Origin: Bacillota bacterium
Lineage (GTDB): Bacteria > Bacillota > UBA4882 > UBA8346
Assembly: GCA_023435225.1 (NCBI GenBank)
Contig: JAEYRX010000089.1
Span: forward strand, 1 to 24,165
Length of the DNA stretch: 24,165 nucleotides
Direction: 5' to 3'
The position numbers and the translations under genes are program-made. Positions 13,078 through 19,984 of the stretch are shown here, piece by piece. Under the pieces are notes generated by a model. It was not told the DNA's origin. It ran no database searches and saw only the letters and a list, made by a program, of their open reading frames with translations. Within the stretch, counting starts at the first letter, position 1. The number at the start of each line of letters is the position of its first letter.

Positions 13078-13837
13078 ATATGCCTACAATTCAAAAATTA
13101 AGGATACCGACCCTTTAGAAAAACTGTTTTTTGCGATGCTGACGTTGGAAGTCTGTATTTGTGCCGACTGGTGGGTTGTCTCGATTGCAGTATTGGTTAT
13201 TATGACTTGGATGATAGTCCATAAAAGCGGGATGTCATTTAATAATTATTTAAAATTAATGTTGCTACCGGGAATATTCCTTATCCTTAGTTTACCGGCG
13301 GTTTCTTTAGGGATATCAACCGATATCGGACGATTTTTACTCTCGGTCCCTATTTTCCATTCCCACTTTGGAATATCAAAAGCCGGGCTCTTTTTGGCGT
13401 TAAATCTTTTAGTTAAAGCTGTGGCCGCTGTCTCCTGTTTGTATTTTTTAGCATTGACCACTCCGATGGTTGATATGTTGACTGCCTTTAGAAGATTGAA
13501 ATTTCCGGAATTATTATTAGACCTAACAAGCCTGATTTATCGATTCATATTTATCTTACTCGAAACAACAGAAGCGATCTTTACCGCCCAAAATTCGCGA
13601 CTCGGCTATATTAATCTCTCTTCCGGCTACCGGTCACTGAGCATGTTGGTTTCAAATCTGTTCATCCGCTCTTATAAAAGAGCTGGTGAGCTTTATACGG
13701 CTTTGGAATGCCGGGGATATGACGGGGAACTTAAAGTTTTAACTGAAAAATACCCGGTTAAATGGGCGAATTACATGATAGCTGTTGTTATAAATCTAAT
13801 ATTAATATTCGCAATTTTACTATATAAAAAATTTTGA
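13061..13837 (+). CDS. cbiQ: ECF transporter T-component CbiQ (cobalt)
   Basis: 258 aa, GTG start inside the end of cbiN with GGAAGGAAG upstream. Begins LSIDKYAYNSKI, the standard CbiQ N-terminus. It has five or so membrane segments and the cytoplasmic coupling helices with Ala-Arg-Gly-type motifs: ALECRGYDGEL is the second one; the first is degenerate (TAQNSRLGYINLSSGYRSL). It couples ATP hydrolysis by CbiO to CbiM. The following cbiO is separated by 192 nt that contain repeats. Confidence 0.93.
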   Translation: MLSIDKYAYNSKIKDTDPLEKLFFAMLTLEVCICADWWVVSIAVLVIMTWMIVHKSGMSFNNYLKLMLLPGIFLILSLPAVSLGISTDIGRFLLSVPIFHSHFGISKAGLFLALNLLVKAVAAVSCLYFLALTTPMVDMLTAFRRLKFPELLLDLTSLIYRFIFILLETTEAIFTAQNSRLGYINLSSGYRSLSMLVSNLFIRSYKRAGELYTALECRGYDGELKVLTEKYPVKWANYMIAVVINLILIFAILLYKKF

Positions 13838-13868
13838 TTTCTTCACAACATAAAGCATAATTGGTTCG

Positions 13869-13977
13869 GCCTCCACCATTGAAAATTACCCTAATCCCAT
13901 TACCGACCAAAATATTTTAGGAGGCAACGTCTCAACTTGCCCCATTCCACTGGGGCAAGGGGGTTAGGTCGTTTTTA
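13869..13977. repeat. Palindromic repeat cluster between cbiQ and cbiO
   Basis: GCCTCC (13869-13874) and GGAGGC (13920-13925) are inverted. A perfect 9-bp hairpin CTTGCCCCA / TGGGGCAAG (13936-13959) follows, then GGGGTTAGGTCGTTTTT, whose first part is complementary to the CCCTAATCCC at about 13889. It could act as a partial terminator before cbiO or be an inserted repeat. Confidence 0.5.
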
Positions 13978-14029
13978 GGCATGAACTGATAATCGACTAA
14001 CTAGAGAGTCCAAAGAGGGTGTTTAACTC

Positions 14030-14887
14030 ATGACCGAAACAGTATTAGAAACCAAAAACCTTCATTATAATTACGATGATGGAACCCAGGCCTTAAAAGG
14101 AGTATCAATTAGGATTAGGCAGGGAAAAACAACAGCTATCTTGGGAGGCAACGGCGCCGGGAAATCAACTCTTTTTCTTAATTTCAACGGTATTCTAAAA
14201 CCGGTAGCCGGAGAAATTTTCTTTCATGGAAAGCTAATTGATTACTCGTCCAAAGGTTTAAAGGAACTACGTCAGAAGGTGGGTTTAGTCTTTCAGGACC
14301 CGGACCGGCAGTTGTTCTCAGCCAGCGTCCTTCAGGATGTTTCTTTCGGATTGATGAATTTAAAACTACCGGAGGCCGAAATTCGTCGACGAGTAGAGGA
14401 TATATTAGAGCGGACCGGAATTTCGGAGTTGAGGGATAAGCCTACTCATTATCTTAGTACCGGGCAAAAAAAACGGGCTGCCATCGCCGGAGTAATGGTA
14501 ATGGAACCGGAATTGCTGGTGTTGGATGAGCCAACCGCCGGACTTGATCCGATGGGGGTAAACGAGATTATGAACTTGCTTGATGAAGCAAAGGAACATT
14601 TGGGAATATCAATAGTAATATCCACTCATGATATTGATCTAGTTCCGTTATATTGTGATTATGTATATGTAATGGATAAAGGTGAGCTAATAACAGAAGG
14701 AACCCCTAAAGGAATATTCTCCAAACCGGAGGTATTGCGAAAGATTCATTTGAGATTACCTAGAATCGCCCATTTAATGGAGATATTGATGAAAGAAGAC
14801 AGTTTCAACTTTGACGATCAAGCGGTAACCATCTCTGAAGCTCGAAGAATTCTAAATAAATGGCGAGAGCTCAATAAAATAAAATAA
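14030..14887 (+). CDS. cbiO: ECF transporter ATPase CbiO (cobalt)
   Basis: 285 aa ABC ATPase: Walker A GGNGAGKST, Q-loop GLVFQDPDRQLF (the ECF-type DPDxQ), Walker B LLVLDEPTAGLDP, H-loop STHDID. The ABC signature reads LSTGQKKR instead of LSGGQ, an uncommon change. A C-terminal extension of about 60 residues follows KGIFSKPEVLRKIHLRLP. The ATG is preceded by AGAGGGTG. It is the natural partner of the upstream cbiMNQ; the 192-nt gap may weaken or uncouple its expression. The next promoter (nikMN) starts right after its stop. Confidence 0.93.
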   Translation: MTETVLETKNLHYNYDDGTQALKGVSIRIRQGKTTAILGGNGAGKSTLFLNFNGILKPVAGEIFFHGKLIDYSSKGLKELRQKVGLVFQDPDRQLFSASVLQDVSFGLMNLKLPEAEIRRRVEDILERTGISELRDKPTHYLSTGQKKRAAIAGVMVMEPELLVLDEPTAGLDPMGVNEIMNLLDEAKEHLGISIVISTHDIDLVPLYCDYVYVMDKGELITEGTPKGIFSKPEVLRKIHLRLPRIAHLMEILMKEDSFNFDDQAVTISEARRILNKWRELNKIK

Positions 14888-14892
14888 AAAAC

Positions 14893-14938
14893 TTGACAAA
14901 TCATTCCAACCGTGCTACATTTTTTAAGAAAGTAACAC
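14893..14938 (+). promoter_or_regulatory. nikMN promoter with NikR operator
   Basis: TTGACA (14893-14898), 17 nt, TACATT (14916-14921). GTGCTAC (14912-14918) and GTAACAC (14932-14938) are separated by exactly 13 nt, matching the NikR consensus GTGTTAC-N13/14-GTAACAC described for several non-enteric bacteria, with a single C-for-T difference. The operator overlaps the -10, so Ni-loaded NikR should block transcription of nikMNQO. Confidence 0.88.
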
Positions 14939-14959
14939 GAAGTGTTTGGAGTGATTTTT

Positions 14960-16024
14960 ATGCATATGGCTGATGCCCTTATTTCGCCGGCGGTTGGAGG
15001 AACTATATGGGCGGCTACGACAGGGTTGGCTGCTTTCTCAGCCGGAAAAGTCCAAAAAGAGCTCGATGAACGTAAAATTCCTTTAATGGGAGTACTAGGC
15101 GCTTTTGTTTTTGCTGCCCAGATGATTAATTTTTCTATTCCGGGCACTGGTTCCAGCGGACACCTGGGAGGCGGTTTAATTTTAGCTGTTTTGTTAGGCC
15201 CTTATGCCGGATTTTTAACTATTGCCTCTGTTTTAATTATTCAGGCGCTCTTTTTTGCCGATGGTGGGTTGCTGGCTTTAGGGTGTAATATTTTCAACCT
15301 TGGCTTCTTCCCTTGCTTTATTGCTTATCCTTTAATATTTAAACCGTTAACCCGAAAAGTTTTCTCACAAAGTAAGATATTTATTGCCTCAATAATCGCC
15401 GCAATAATCGGATTACAGCTAGGCGCTTTTAGTGTAGTACTGGAAACTCTTTTTTCAGGGATATCCGAGTTACCATTTAAGACATTTCTCTTATTAATGC
15501 AACCGATTCATCTGGCTATCGGCTTGGTCGAGGGTTTGGTAACGGCAGCAGTTGTCGGTTTTATTCTGAAGGTTCGGCCGGAAATTTTGGAAAAGTCGGC
15601 CAAGGGCGAAGCATATGGTAAAATATCCATTAAACAGGTTCTAATTGGATTGATTATAGTAGCAGCCTTAACCGGCGGCGTTCTATCATGGTTTGCCTCA
15701 GCCTATCCGGACGGCTTGGAATGGTCGATGTTCCACACTTCCGGTAAAGAAGAACTAGCAACTACGGATATAGTCCATCAAAGAATGGCGGATGTTCAAA
15801 AAAAGACCGCTCTCTTGCCTGATTATTCATTTAAGGAAAAAACTGAACCGGAAGAAGAAAAACCATCAGTTGGTCCAAAATCGGAGTCAACGGAAACCTG
15901 GCCGGCTGTTAATGGGGGAACCACAATTTCCGGCCTGCTAGGCGGGGCATTAACGCTATTGTTGGCGGGTTTAATCGGGGCAGGATTGCATGTTTTTAAA
16001 AAGAAATTTGTTAAAAGTAAATAG
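14960..16024 (+). CDS. nikM: Nickel ECF transporter fusion NikMN
   Basis: 354 aa. Begins MHMADALISPAVGG: the Met-His N-terminus is the metal ligand and there is no signal peptide. GGAG lies 8 nt before ATG; an in-frame GTG 14942 is too early. Residues 1-210 are the NikM/CbiM fold with SGHLGGGLILAVLLGPYAGF and FADGGLLALGCNIFNLG. The C-terminal part has a membrane helix, the PDGLEW motif of NikN-type partners (YPDGLEWSMF), a charged loop and a final helix (ISGLLGGALTLLLAGLIGAG). NikR control strongly supports nickel as substrate. In sequence alone cobalt would be possible. Confidence 0.88.
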   Translation: MHMADALISPAVGGTIWAATTGLAAFSAGKVQKELDERKIPLMGVLGAFVFAAQMINFSIPGTGSSGHLGGGLILAVLLGPYAGFLTIASVLIIQALFFADGGLLALGCNIFNLGFFPCFIAYPLIFKPLTRKVFSQSKIFIASIIAAIIGLQLGAFSVVLETLFSGISELPFKTFLLLMQPIHLAIGLVEGLVTAAVVGFILKVRPEILEKSAKGEAYGKISIKQVLIGLIIVAALTGGVLSWFASAYPDGLEWSMFHTSGKEELATTDIVHQRMADVQKKTALLPDYSFKEKTEPEEEKPSVGPKSESTETWPAVNGGTTISGLLGGALTLLLAGLIGAGLHVFKKKFVKSK

Positions 16025-16060
16025 GGAATAGTGAACAGGTAACAGGGAACAGCAACCAGA
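16023..16060. repeat. GGGAAnAG-type degenerate repeat between nikMN and nikQ
   Basis: Imperfect tandem words AGGGAATAGTGAACAGG, TAACAGGGAACAG, CAACCAGAG fill most of the spacer right after the nikMN stop. The following gene lacks a good SD, perhaps because this repeat displaced it. Confidence 0.55.
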
Positions 16061-16100
16061 GCTTCAGCAGACATTACTGTTGCCTGAATTGGATAAACTT

Positions 16101-16907
16101 ATGTCAGATCTGGCTTCATCCTGGAATCATTTTAAATACTTCGATGAATTAGTTGCTAAAAGAACAGTTATTCACCGGATTCATCCGGTGGCTAAATTGT
16201 TAACTACGGTCTTTTTCTTATTGGTGGTGGTATCATTCGGAAAATATGAGATAATTCCGTTATTGCCCTTATTTCTTTATCCGGTAGTTTTAATCTCATT
16301 GGCTGATTTACCGGCTGGAGAATTATTTAAACGGACCTTAATTGCCGCTCCTTTTGCCCTAGGAATCGGTATCTTCAATCCTTTTTTTGACCATACAGGT
16401 TTTATTATCGGACAATATACCATCTCCGGTGGTTGGCTTTCATTTATTTCAATTGTTCTTAGAGTTGAATTAACTGTTTTGGCTGCTTTGATATTGGTTG
16501 CCGTTAGCGGTATCGGTGAAGTGGCTACGGCTTTATTTAAACTTAGGTTTCCACGGTTATTAGTAATCCAGTTGTTATTTATGTATCGCTATCTTAGTTT
16601 GTTGATTGAAGGAACCGCCCGGATCGTCAGGGCTAATTCCTTACGTTCCGCTTACCGGCAAGGGCTTCAATTTAAAGTATGGGGATCGTTAGTGGGACAA
16701 TTGTTATTGCGGACCATCGACCGGGCTGAACGGATCTATCAAGCAATGCGCTGCCGAGGTTTTGAAGGGAAGTTTCGCCTAATTCGCCAAGAGAAGTTTC
16801 GTATTCAAGACGGAATTTTTATACTTATCTGGAGCGGTTTTTTTCTGCTGGTCCGTTTTGTTAATCTGCCGGAATTTATCGGACGGATAATTACAGGAGG
16901 CTTCTGA
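16101..16907 (+). CDS. nikQ: ECF transporter T-component NikQ (CbiQ family)
   Basis: 268 aa from ATG 16101. A TTG at 16080 is in frame and would add 7 residues, but neither start has a strong SD (GGAT before the ATG). It has membrane segments and both coupling-helix regions: VRANSLRSAYRQG and AMRCRGFEGKF. HRIHPVAKLLTTVFFLL is the typical CbiQ opening. It links NikMN to NikO. The stop TGA overlaps the nikO ATG by one base (TGATG). The position between nikMN and nikO, all on one NikR-controlled transcript, defines the role. Confidence 0.9.
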   Translation: MSDLASSWNHFKYFDELVAKRTVIHRIHPVAKLLTTVFFLLVVVSFGKYEIIPLLPLFLYPVVLISLADLPAGELFKRTLIAAPFALGIGIFNPFFDHTGFIIGQYTISGGWLSFISIVLRVELTVLAALILVAVSGIGEVATALFKLRFPRLLVIQLLFMYRYLSLLIEGTARIVRANSLRSAYRQGLQFKVWGSLVGQLLLRTIDRAERIYQAMRCRGFEGKFRLIRQEKFRIQDGIFILIWSGFFLLVRFVNLPEFIGRIITGGF

Positions 16908-17665
16908 TGAGCCATCATATAGTGGAAGTTAAAGATTTAGATTACAGTTATCCGGATGAACAACCAGCTTTGCAGGGAGTGAGTTTCCGGATTACTCATG
17001 GAGAATCAGTTGGAGTTATCGGGGCTAACGGAGCCGGGAAATCGACCTTATTGTTGCATTTAACCGGATTGCTCTTTCCGGTTAGCGGAACCGTCAGAGT
17101 GGGCGATTATCCGGTAACCAAAGAAACACTACCCCAAATCCGGCATAGTGTAGGAATGATCTTTCAAGACCCCGACGACCAGCTGTTTATGCCGACGGTT
17201 TTTGATGATGTGGCTTTTGGACCGTTAAATCAGAGATTATCGGTTGAAGAAGTAAAGCAAAGGGTTAACCAGGCATTGGAAACAGTTGGAGCGCTCCATC
17301 TTAAAGATCGACCTCCTTACAAGCTTTCGGGAGGAGAAAAGCGAGCGGTCGCCATTGCAACTGTACTGGCGATGTCTCCGGACATCCTGGTGATGGATGA
17401 ACCGTCCACCGGTTTGGACCCTTTAGCCCGGCGGCGTTTGATTACTTTATTGTCCCAATTTGAACATACCAAAATTATAGCTACCCATGATCTTGATTTA
17501 GTATTGGATCTTTGCCGTCGGGTTATTATTTTAAGCGCCGGAAAAGTTATCGCCGACGGTCCTACGTTAGATATTTTTAAAAATGAGGATCTGCTGGCCA
17601 AGGCTAATCTGGAAAAACCTTTCCGGATGCAATCATGCCCGGTTTGTAATGCTAAGGGCGGTTGA
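16907..17665 (+). CDS. nikO: ECF transporter ATPase NikO (CbiO family)
   Basis: 252 aa ABC ATPase with Walker A GANGAGKST, Q-loop MIFQDPDDQLF, a standard signature LSGGEKR, Walker B ILVMDEPSTGLDP and H-loop ATHDLD. RBS AGGAGG is inside the end of nikQ, giving tight coupling. Compared with CbiO encoded upstream it lacks the long C-terminal extension and ends in SCPVCNAKGG, a CxxC that could bind metal; this is unusual for the family. It drives nickel uptake by NikMNQO. Confidence 0.92.
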   Translation: MSHHIVEVKDLDYSYPDEQPALQGVSFRITHGESVGVIGANGAGKSTLLLHLTGLLFPVSGTVRVGDYPVTKETLPQIRHSVGMIFQDPDDQLFMPTVFDDVAFGPLNQRLSVEEVKQRVNQALETVGALHLKDRPPYKLSGGEKRAVAIATVLAMSPDILVMDEPSTGLDPLARRRLITLLSQFEHTKIIATHDLDLVLDLCRRVIILSAGKVIADGPTLDIFKNEDLLAKANLEKPFRMQSCPVCNAKGG

Positions 17666-17690
17666 TAAAAAGTCCCTTAAAAACTATTTA

Positions 17691-17720
17691 GACGGGATTT
17701 ACACGGATTAAAAAGGATTA
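17691..17720. repeat. GGATTTACACGGATTA-type spacer repeat
   Basis: GGGATTTACACGGATTA then AAAGGATTA: degenerate direct copies of GGATT words between the convergent nikO and nikR stops. A related piece, GGGATTTACGGATTTAAAT, follows serA at 23355. No clear terminator is seen here. Confidence 0.5.
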
Positions 17721-17724
17721 AGAA

Positions 17725-18144
17725 TTATAGATTTACACCCGTAGTGGTAGTTACCAGTTTACAATGTTTTACGCCTTTGGTGCTGTTTAAACGGCCGGCT
17801 ATCTGTTGGATAGTGGGTTTATCTCCCTTAACCACCAGCACTTCCAGACAGTTATGGGCATCCAAATGGACATGCAGGACGGAAATGATGTTTTCATGGG
17901 ATTGATGCTGTAAATCGGTAAGTTTATCCGCCATCTCCCGGTGGTGATGATTATAGACCAGGGTAATAGTGCCCATAGCCAAGCCTTCCTCTTTGCTCCA
18001 ATCCTCAGCCACTAAATAATCGCGGATTAGGTCCCGGATTGCCTCCGAACGGTTAGTATAACCTTTGGAATTAATTAAATTATCGAATTGGGCTAACAGT
18101 GAAGCATCAATTGAGACACCGAAGCGTTGTAGTTCGGATTCCAT
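17725..18144 (-). CDS. nikR: Nickel-responsive regulator NikR
   Basis: 139 aa. N-terminal ribbon-helix-helix (LQRFGVSIDASLLAQFDNLI, YTNRSEAIRDLIRDYL). The C-terminal ACT-like domain carries all four high-affinity nickel ligands: His80, His91, His93 and Cys99 in this numbering, equal to E. coli H76, H87, H89 and C95 with a constant offset of four. With Ni2+ bound it represses; the operator found before nikMN is its obvious target. ATG 18144 has GGAGG 7 nt upstream; an in-frame start at 18168 would put the SD inside the gene. No NikR-type dyad is seen before nikR itself. Confidence 0.95.
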   Translation of the reverse strand: MESELQRFGVSIDASLLAQFDNLINSKGYTNRSEAIRDLIRDYLVAEDWSKEEGLAMGTITLVYNHHHREMADKLTDLQHQSHENIISVLHVHLDAHNCLEVLVVKGDKPTIQQIAGRLNSTKGVKHCKLVTTTTGVNL

Positions 18145-18181
18145 AATCAAACCTCCAAATAATATCAATAATTATTCTTAT

Positions 18182-18433
18182 AATTCGGAGTTACTGTTAA
18201 GTAATCCTTTGAGTGTGAGAATTTATTTCAGGAACAGATTGTTTCAAGCTTTGGATGAATTGGAACCTAAGCAAAGAGCGGCTTGGATCGCTACTGAAAT
18301 AGACGGTTATACTTTCCGGGAATTAGCCGAAGAGTGGGGTGAGCCAATCGGGACTTTACTGGCGCGAAAGCACCGAGCAACCAATGCCTTACAAAAAGCT
18401 TTAAAAGATCTTTATGAGGAAATAAATTGCTGA
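18182..18433 (+). pseudogene. C-terminal stump of an ECF sigma factor (region 4)
   Basis: About 70 codons encode FRNRLFQALDELEPKQRAAW, then IATEIDGYTFRELAEEWGEPIGTLLARKHRATNALQKAL: a good sigma-70 region 4.2 helix-turn-helix. Region 2, which binds the -10 and the polymerase, is missing. Upstream is only the nikR promoter area, and there is no start codon with an SD. The gene has lost its 5' part, probably by a deletion or rearrangement that joined it to nikR. The downstream membrane-protein gene follows by 16 nt, as expected for the original sigma-target pair. It could in principle still make a DNA-binding fragment. Confidence 0.7.
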
Positions 18434-18449
18434 AATAGGAGGAATTATT

Positions 18450-18893
18450 ATGTATCACAATTATCGGGAGCATCATTCCGGGTTTGGAATCTTCCGAATC
18501 ATCGCCTGGGTAGTGTTAGGACTGTTAACCGCTTTTATCTTTGCTTTAGTCTTTGGATATTTTGTTCAATTGTTATGGAACTGGCTGATGCCGCATATTT
18601 TCAAACTTGGGCGGATTGATTACTGGGAAGCCTTCGGTTTAGTCTTACTAGCCCGTTTAATATTCGGTACTTTGGGCCATCACAGCGGGCATTATCCGCA
18701 CCATCATTCTCATAAAGCCCATCGCCACTGGAAAGAATGGGAGAAATGGAACGATAGCGAATGGAATATTAAAGGCGGCTGGCATAATTGGAGTTATTAT
18801 GAAGAATGGTGGAAGATTAAGGGGAAAGAGAGCTTTGAACAGTTTATTGAGGAAAAGAAGATTTATAAAGACAATAATAAAGAAGAGGAATGA
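18450..18893 (+). CDS. His/Trp-rich membrane protein linked to ECF sigma genes
   Basis: 147 aa, AGGAGG 8 nt before ATG. One or two membrane helices (IIAWVVLGLLTAFIFALVFG; VQLLWNWLMPHIF as re-entrant or interface part; DYWEAFGLVLLARLIFG). Then comes a His-rich segment (GHHSGHYPHHHSHKAHRH) and a charged Trp-rich tail (WEKWNDSEWNIKGGW, EEWWKIKG). Proteins with this LWNWLMPxxF...YWxAxGLxLLxxxLFG layout are, from general knowledge, often encoded next to ECF sigma factors. Here the sigma gene is truncated. The His cluster suggests metal binding. Function unknown. Confidence 0.75.
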   Translation: MYHNYREHHSGFGIFRIIAWVVLGLLTAFIFALVFGYFVQLLWNWLMPHIFKLGRIDYWEAFGLVLLARLIFGTLGHHSGHYPHHHSHKAHRHWKEWEKWNDSEWNIKGGWHNWSYYEEWWKIKGKESFEQFIEEKKIYKDNNKEEE

Positions 18894-18896
18894 GAA

Positions 18897-18923
18897 AAAG
18901 TCTGGCGGTTTGCGTCAGGCTTT
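18897..18923. terminator. Bidirectional terminator
   Basis: Stem AAAGTCTGGC / GTCAGGCTTT (10 bp with two G-U pairs, 7-nt loop). It is followed by ATTTATTGCTTTT on the plus strand and by TTTTTCTC on the minus strand. It serves the His/Trp-rich membrane-protein gene and the convergent LamG lipoprotein gene. Confidence 0.75.
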
Positions 18924-18925
18924 AT

Positions 18926-19588
18926 TTATTGCTTTTGATGGGCTAACTGACAAATTTCACTATCCGATAATACTCTTTCATATATATAAAGCTCATCCAG
19001 GGAACCATTCCATCCACCAATAAAGATCTCTTCATTATACAAATTCAAATCTCCAGTATAACTGGATATTACCGGCCCTAATTTTCCGTTTAAATAAACC
19101 TTAATTCTTGTACCATCATAGGTTGCCGCAAAATGATTCCAAACATCGTATTGAAATTCGTCGGTTTCGGCGCTATTTGGCGTAGTAACAATTCTCATTT
19201 TAAATCTATTAAAATCTTGTGTTACTTTTAAGCTTCCCCATTCAATAAAGTCAGTAGAGATAGATGAAGCTTTTACCCAGAACGCAATAGTAAAAAATTT
19301 CCCTTTATTAGGAGTGTCTGTTATATAGATATAGTTAGGCGTGACAACATATAAAGCTTTACCATCCTCTTGAAAACGATTTTGAGTACTGTCTGCTCCA
19401 ACGATTGTACCACTATTGCCTATACCATACTTAATATCGGCATTTCCATCCAAAGGATAGTAAGCAATTAATCCGGTTAAAAATGAAGGGTCATCATTCT
19501 TTTTATTATTCCGACTACTCTGACAGCCTGTTAATGAAACAGCTAAAATAAGTAGAAGAAAAAATACTGGAAGAATATGTTTTCGCAT
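18926..19588 (-). CDS. LamG/concanavalin-like fold lipoprotein
   Basis: 220 aa. Signal peptide with a clear lipobox SLTGC (Cys22), so a lipid-anchored surface protein. After a short Asn/Lys linker comes one LamG-like jelly-roll: GLIAYYPLDGNADIKYG, IAFWVKASS, DVWNHFAATYDGTRIKVYLNGKL, IFIGGWNGSLDELYIYERVLSDSEI. This is the classic order of motifs, from YPLDGNA to LDELxIYxRxLSxxEI. Such domains bind carbohydrates or other ligands. No catalytic domain is present. GAGG lies 4 nt before ATG. It is a single gene. Confidence 0.85.
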   Translation of the reverse strand: MRKHILPVFFLLLILAVSLTGCQSSRNNKKNDDPSFLTGLIAYYPLDGNADIKYGIGNSGTIVGADSTQNRFQEDGKALYVVTPNYIYITDTPNKGKFFTIAFWVKASSISTDFIEWGSLKVTQDFNRFKMRIVTTPNSAETDEFQYDVWNHFAATYDGTRIKVYLNGKLGPVISSYTGDLNLYNEEIFIGGWNGSLDELYIYERVLSDSEICQLAHQKQ

Positions 19589-19984
19589 TTGTCCTCGTCG
19601 TTTTTTTAGAAGTAACTAAAAAAATTATAACATATTCTTAGGAGAACAAATTTTACTTTTTTGTTGCAGGGATTTTGGTGAGTGAGCTGTTATAAAAAAT
19701 AGGCTATGAAAATTCTTGAAATATATAAGATGAACTAAATTGTACGAATAAGCTTTCCCATCCCAAAAGCCGTATGGGAAAGGGTAAATAGCGGAATTTA
19801 GTTCATCTTATATAGAACGAGAAAATAAGTTCGGAGGCGCCTCGAGAAATCTCGGTCAGTAGATTTTAATCACTCAGCCAATTTTTAACTCCGGGGAAAT
19901 GCATATTAACCTCCTTTTGATGGGAATATTACTTCTAAATGTTCTGCAAAACAATTAAAGGGATCTATTGAAAGGATGGTTTTC
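19589..19984. other. Non-coding region before ypeB
   Basis: Nearly 400 nt without a convincing ORF. It holds the nested palindrome at 19722-19814, a short perfect palindrome GAGGCGCCTC (about 19835-19844) and a small hairpin CGAGA-AA-TCTCG just after it. I could not identify a confident forespore (sigma-G) promoter for ypeB. Confidence 0.5.
19722..19814. repeat. 93-bp nested inverted repeat with 20-bp perfect outer stem
   Basis: 19722-19741 and 19795-19814 are perfect 20-bp inverses (ends TATATAAGATG / CATCTTATATA). Inside, CTTTCCCAT (19753-19761) pairs with ATGGGAAAG (19774-19782) around a 12-nt loop. Unpaired linkers are GTACGAATAAG on the left and GGTAAATAGCGG on the right. It looks like a small palindromic mobile repeat or a structured RNA; no T-tract follows. 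Confidence 0.75.

Noticed and set aside
18150..18205. NikR autoregulatory site before nikR
   Set aside because: One half-site-like CAGTAAC on the minus strand but no GTGTTAC partner at 13-14 nt.
19589..19984. tRNA or known small RNA in the gap before ypeB
   Set aside because: No cloverleaf or T-loop motif; the fold is a simple nested hairpin.
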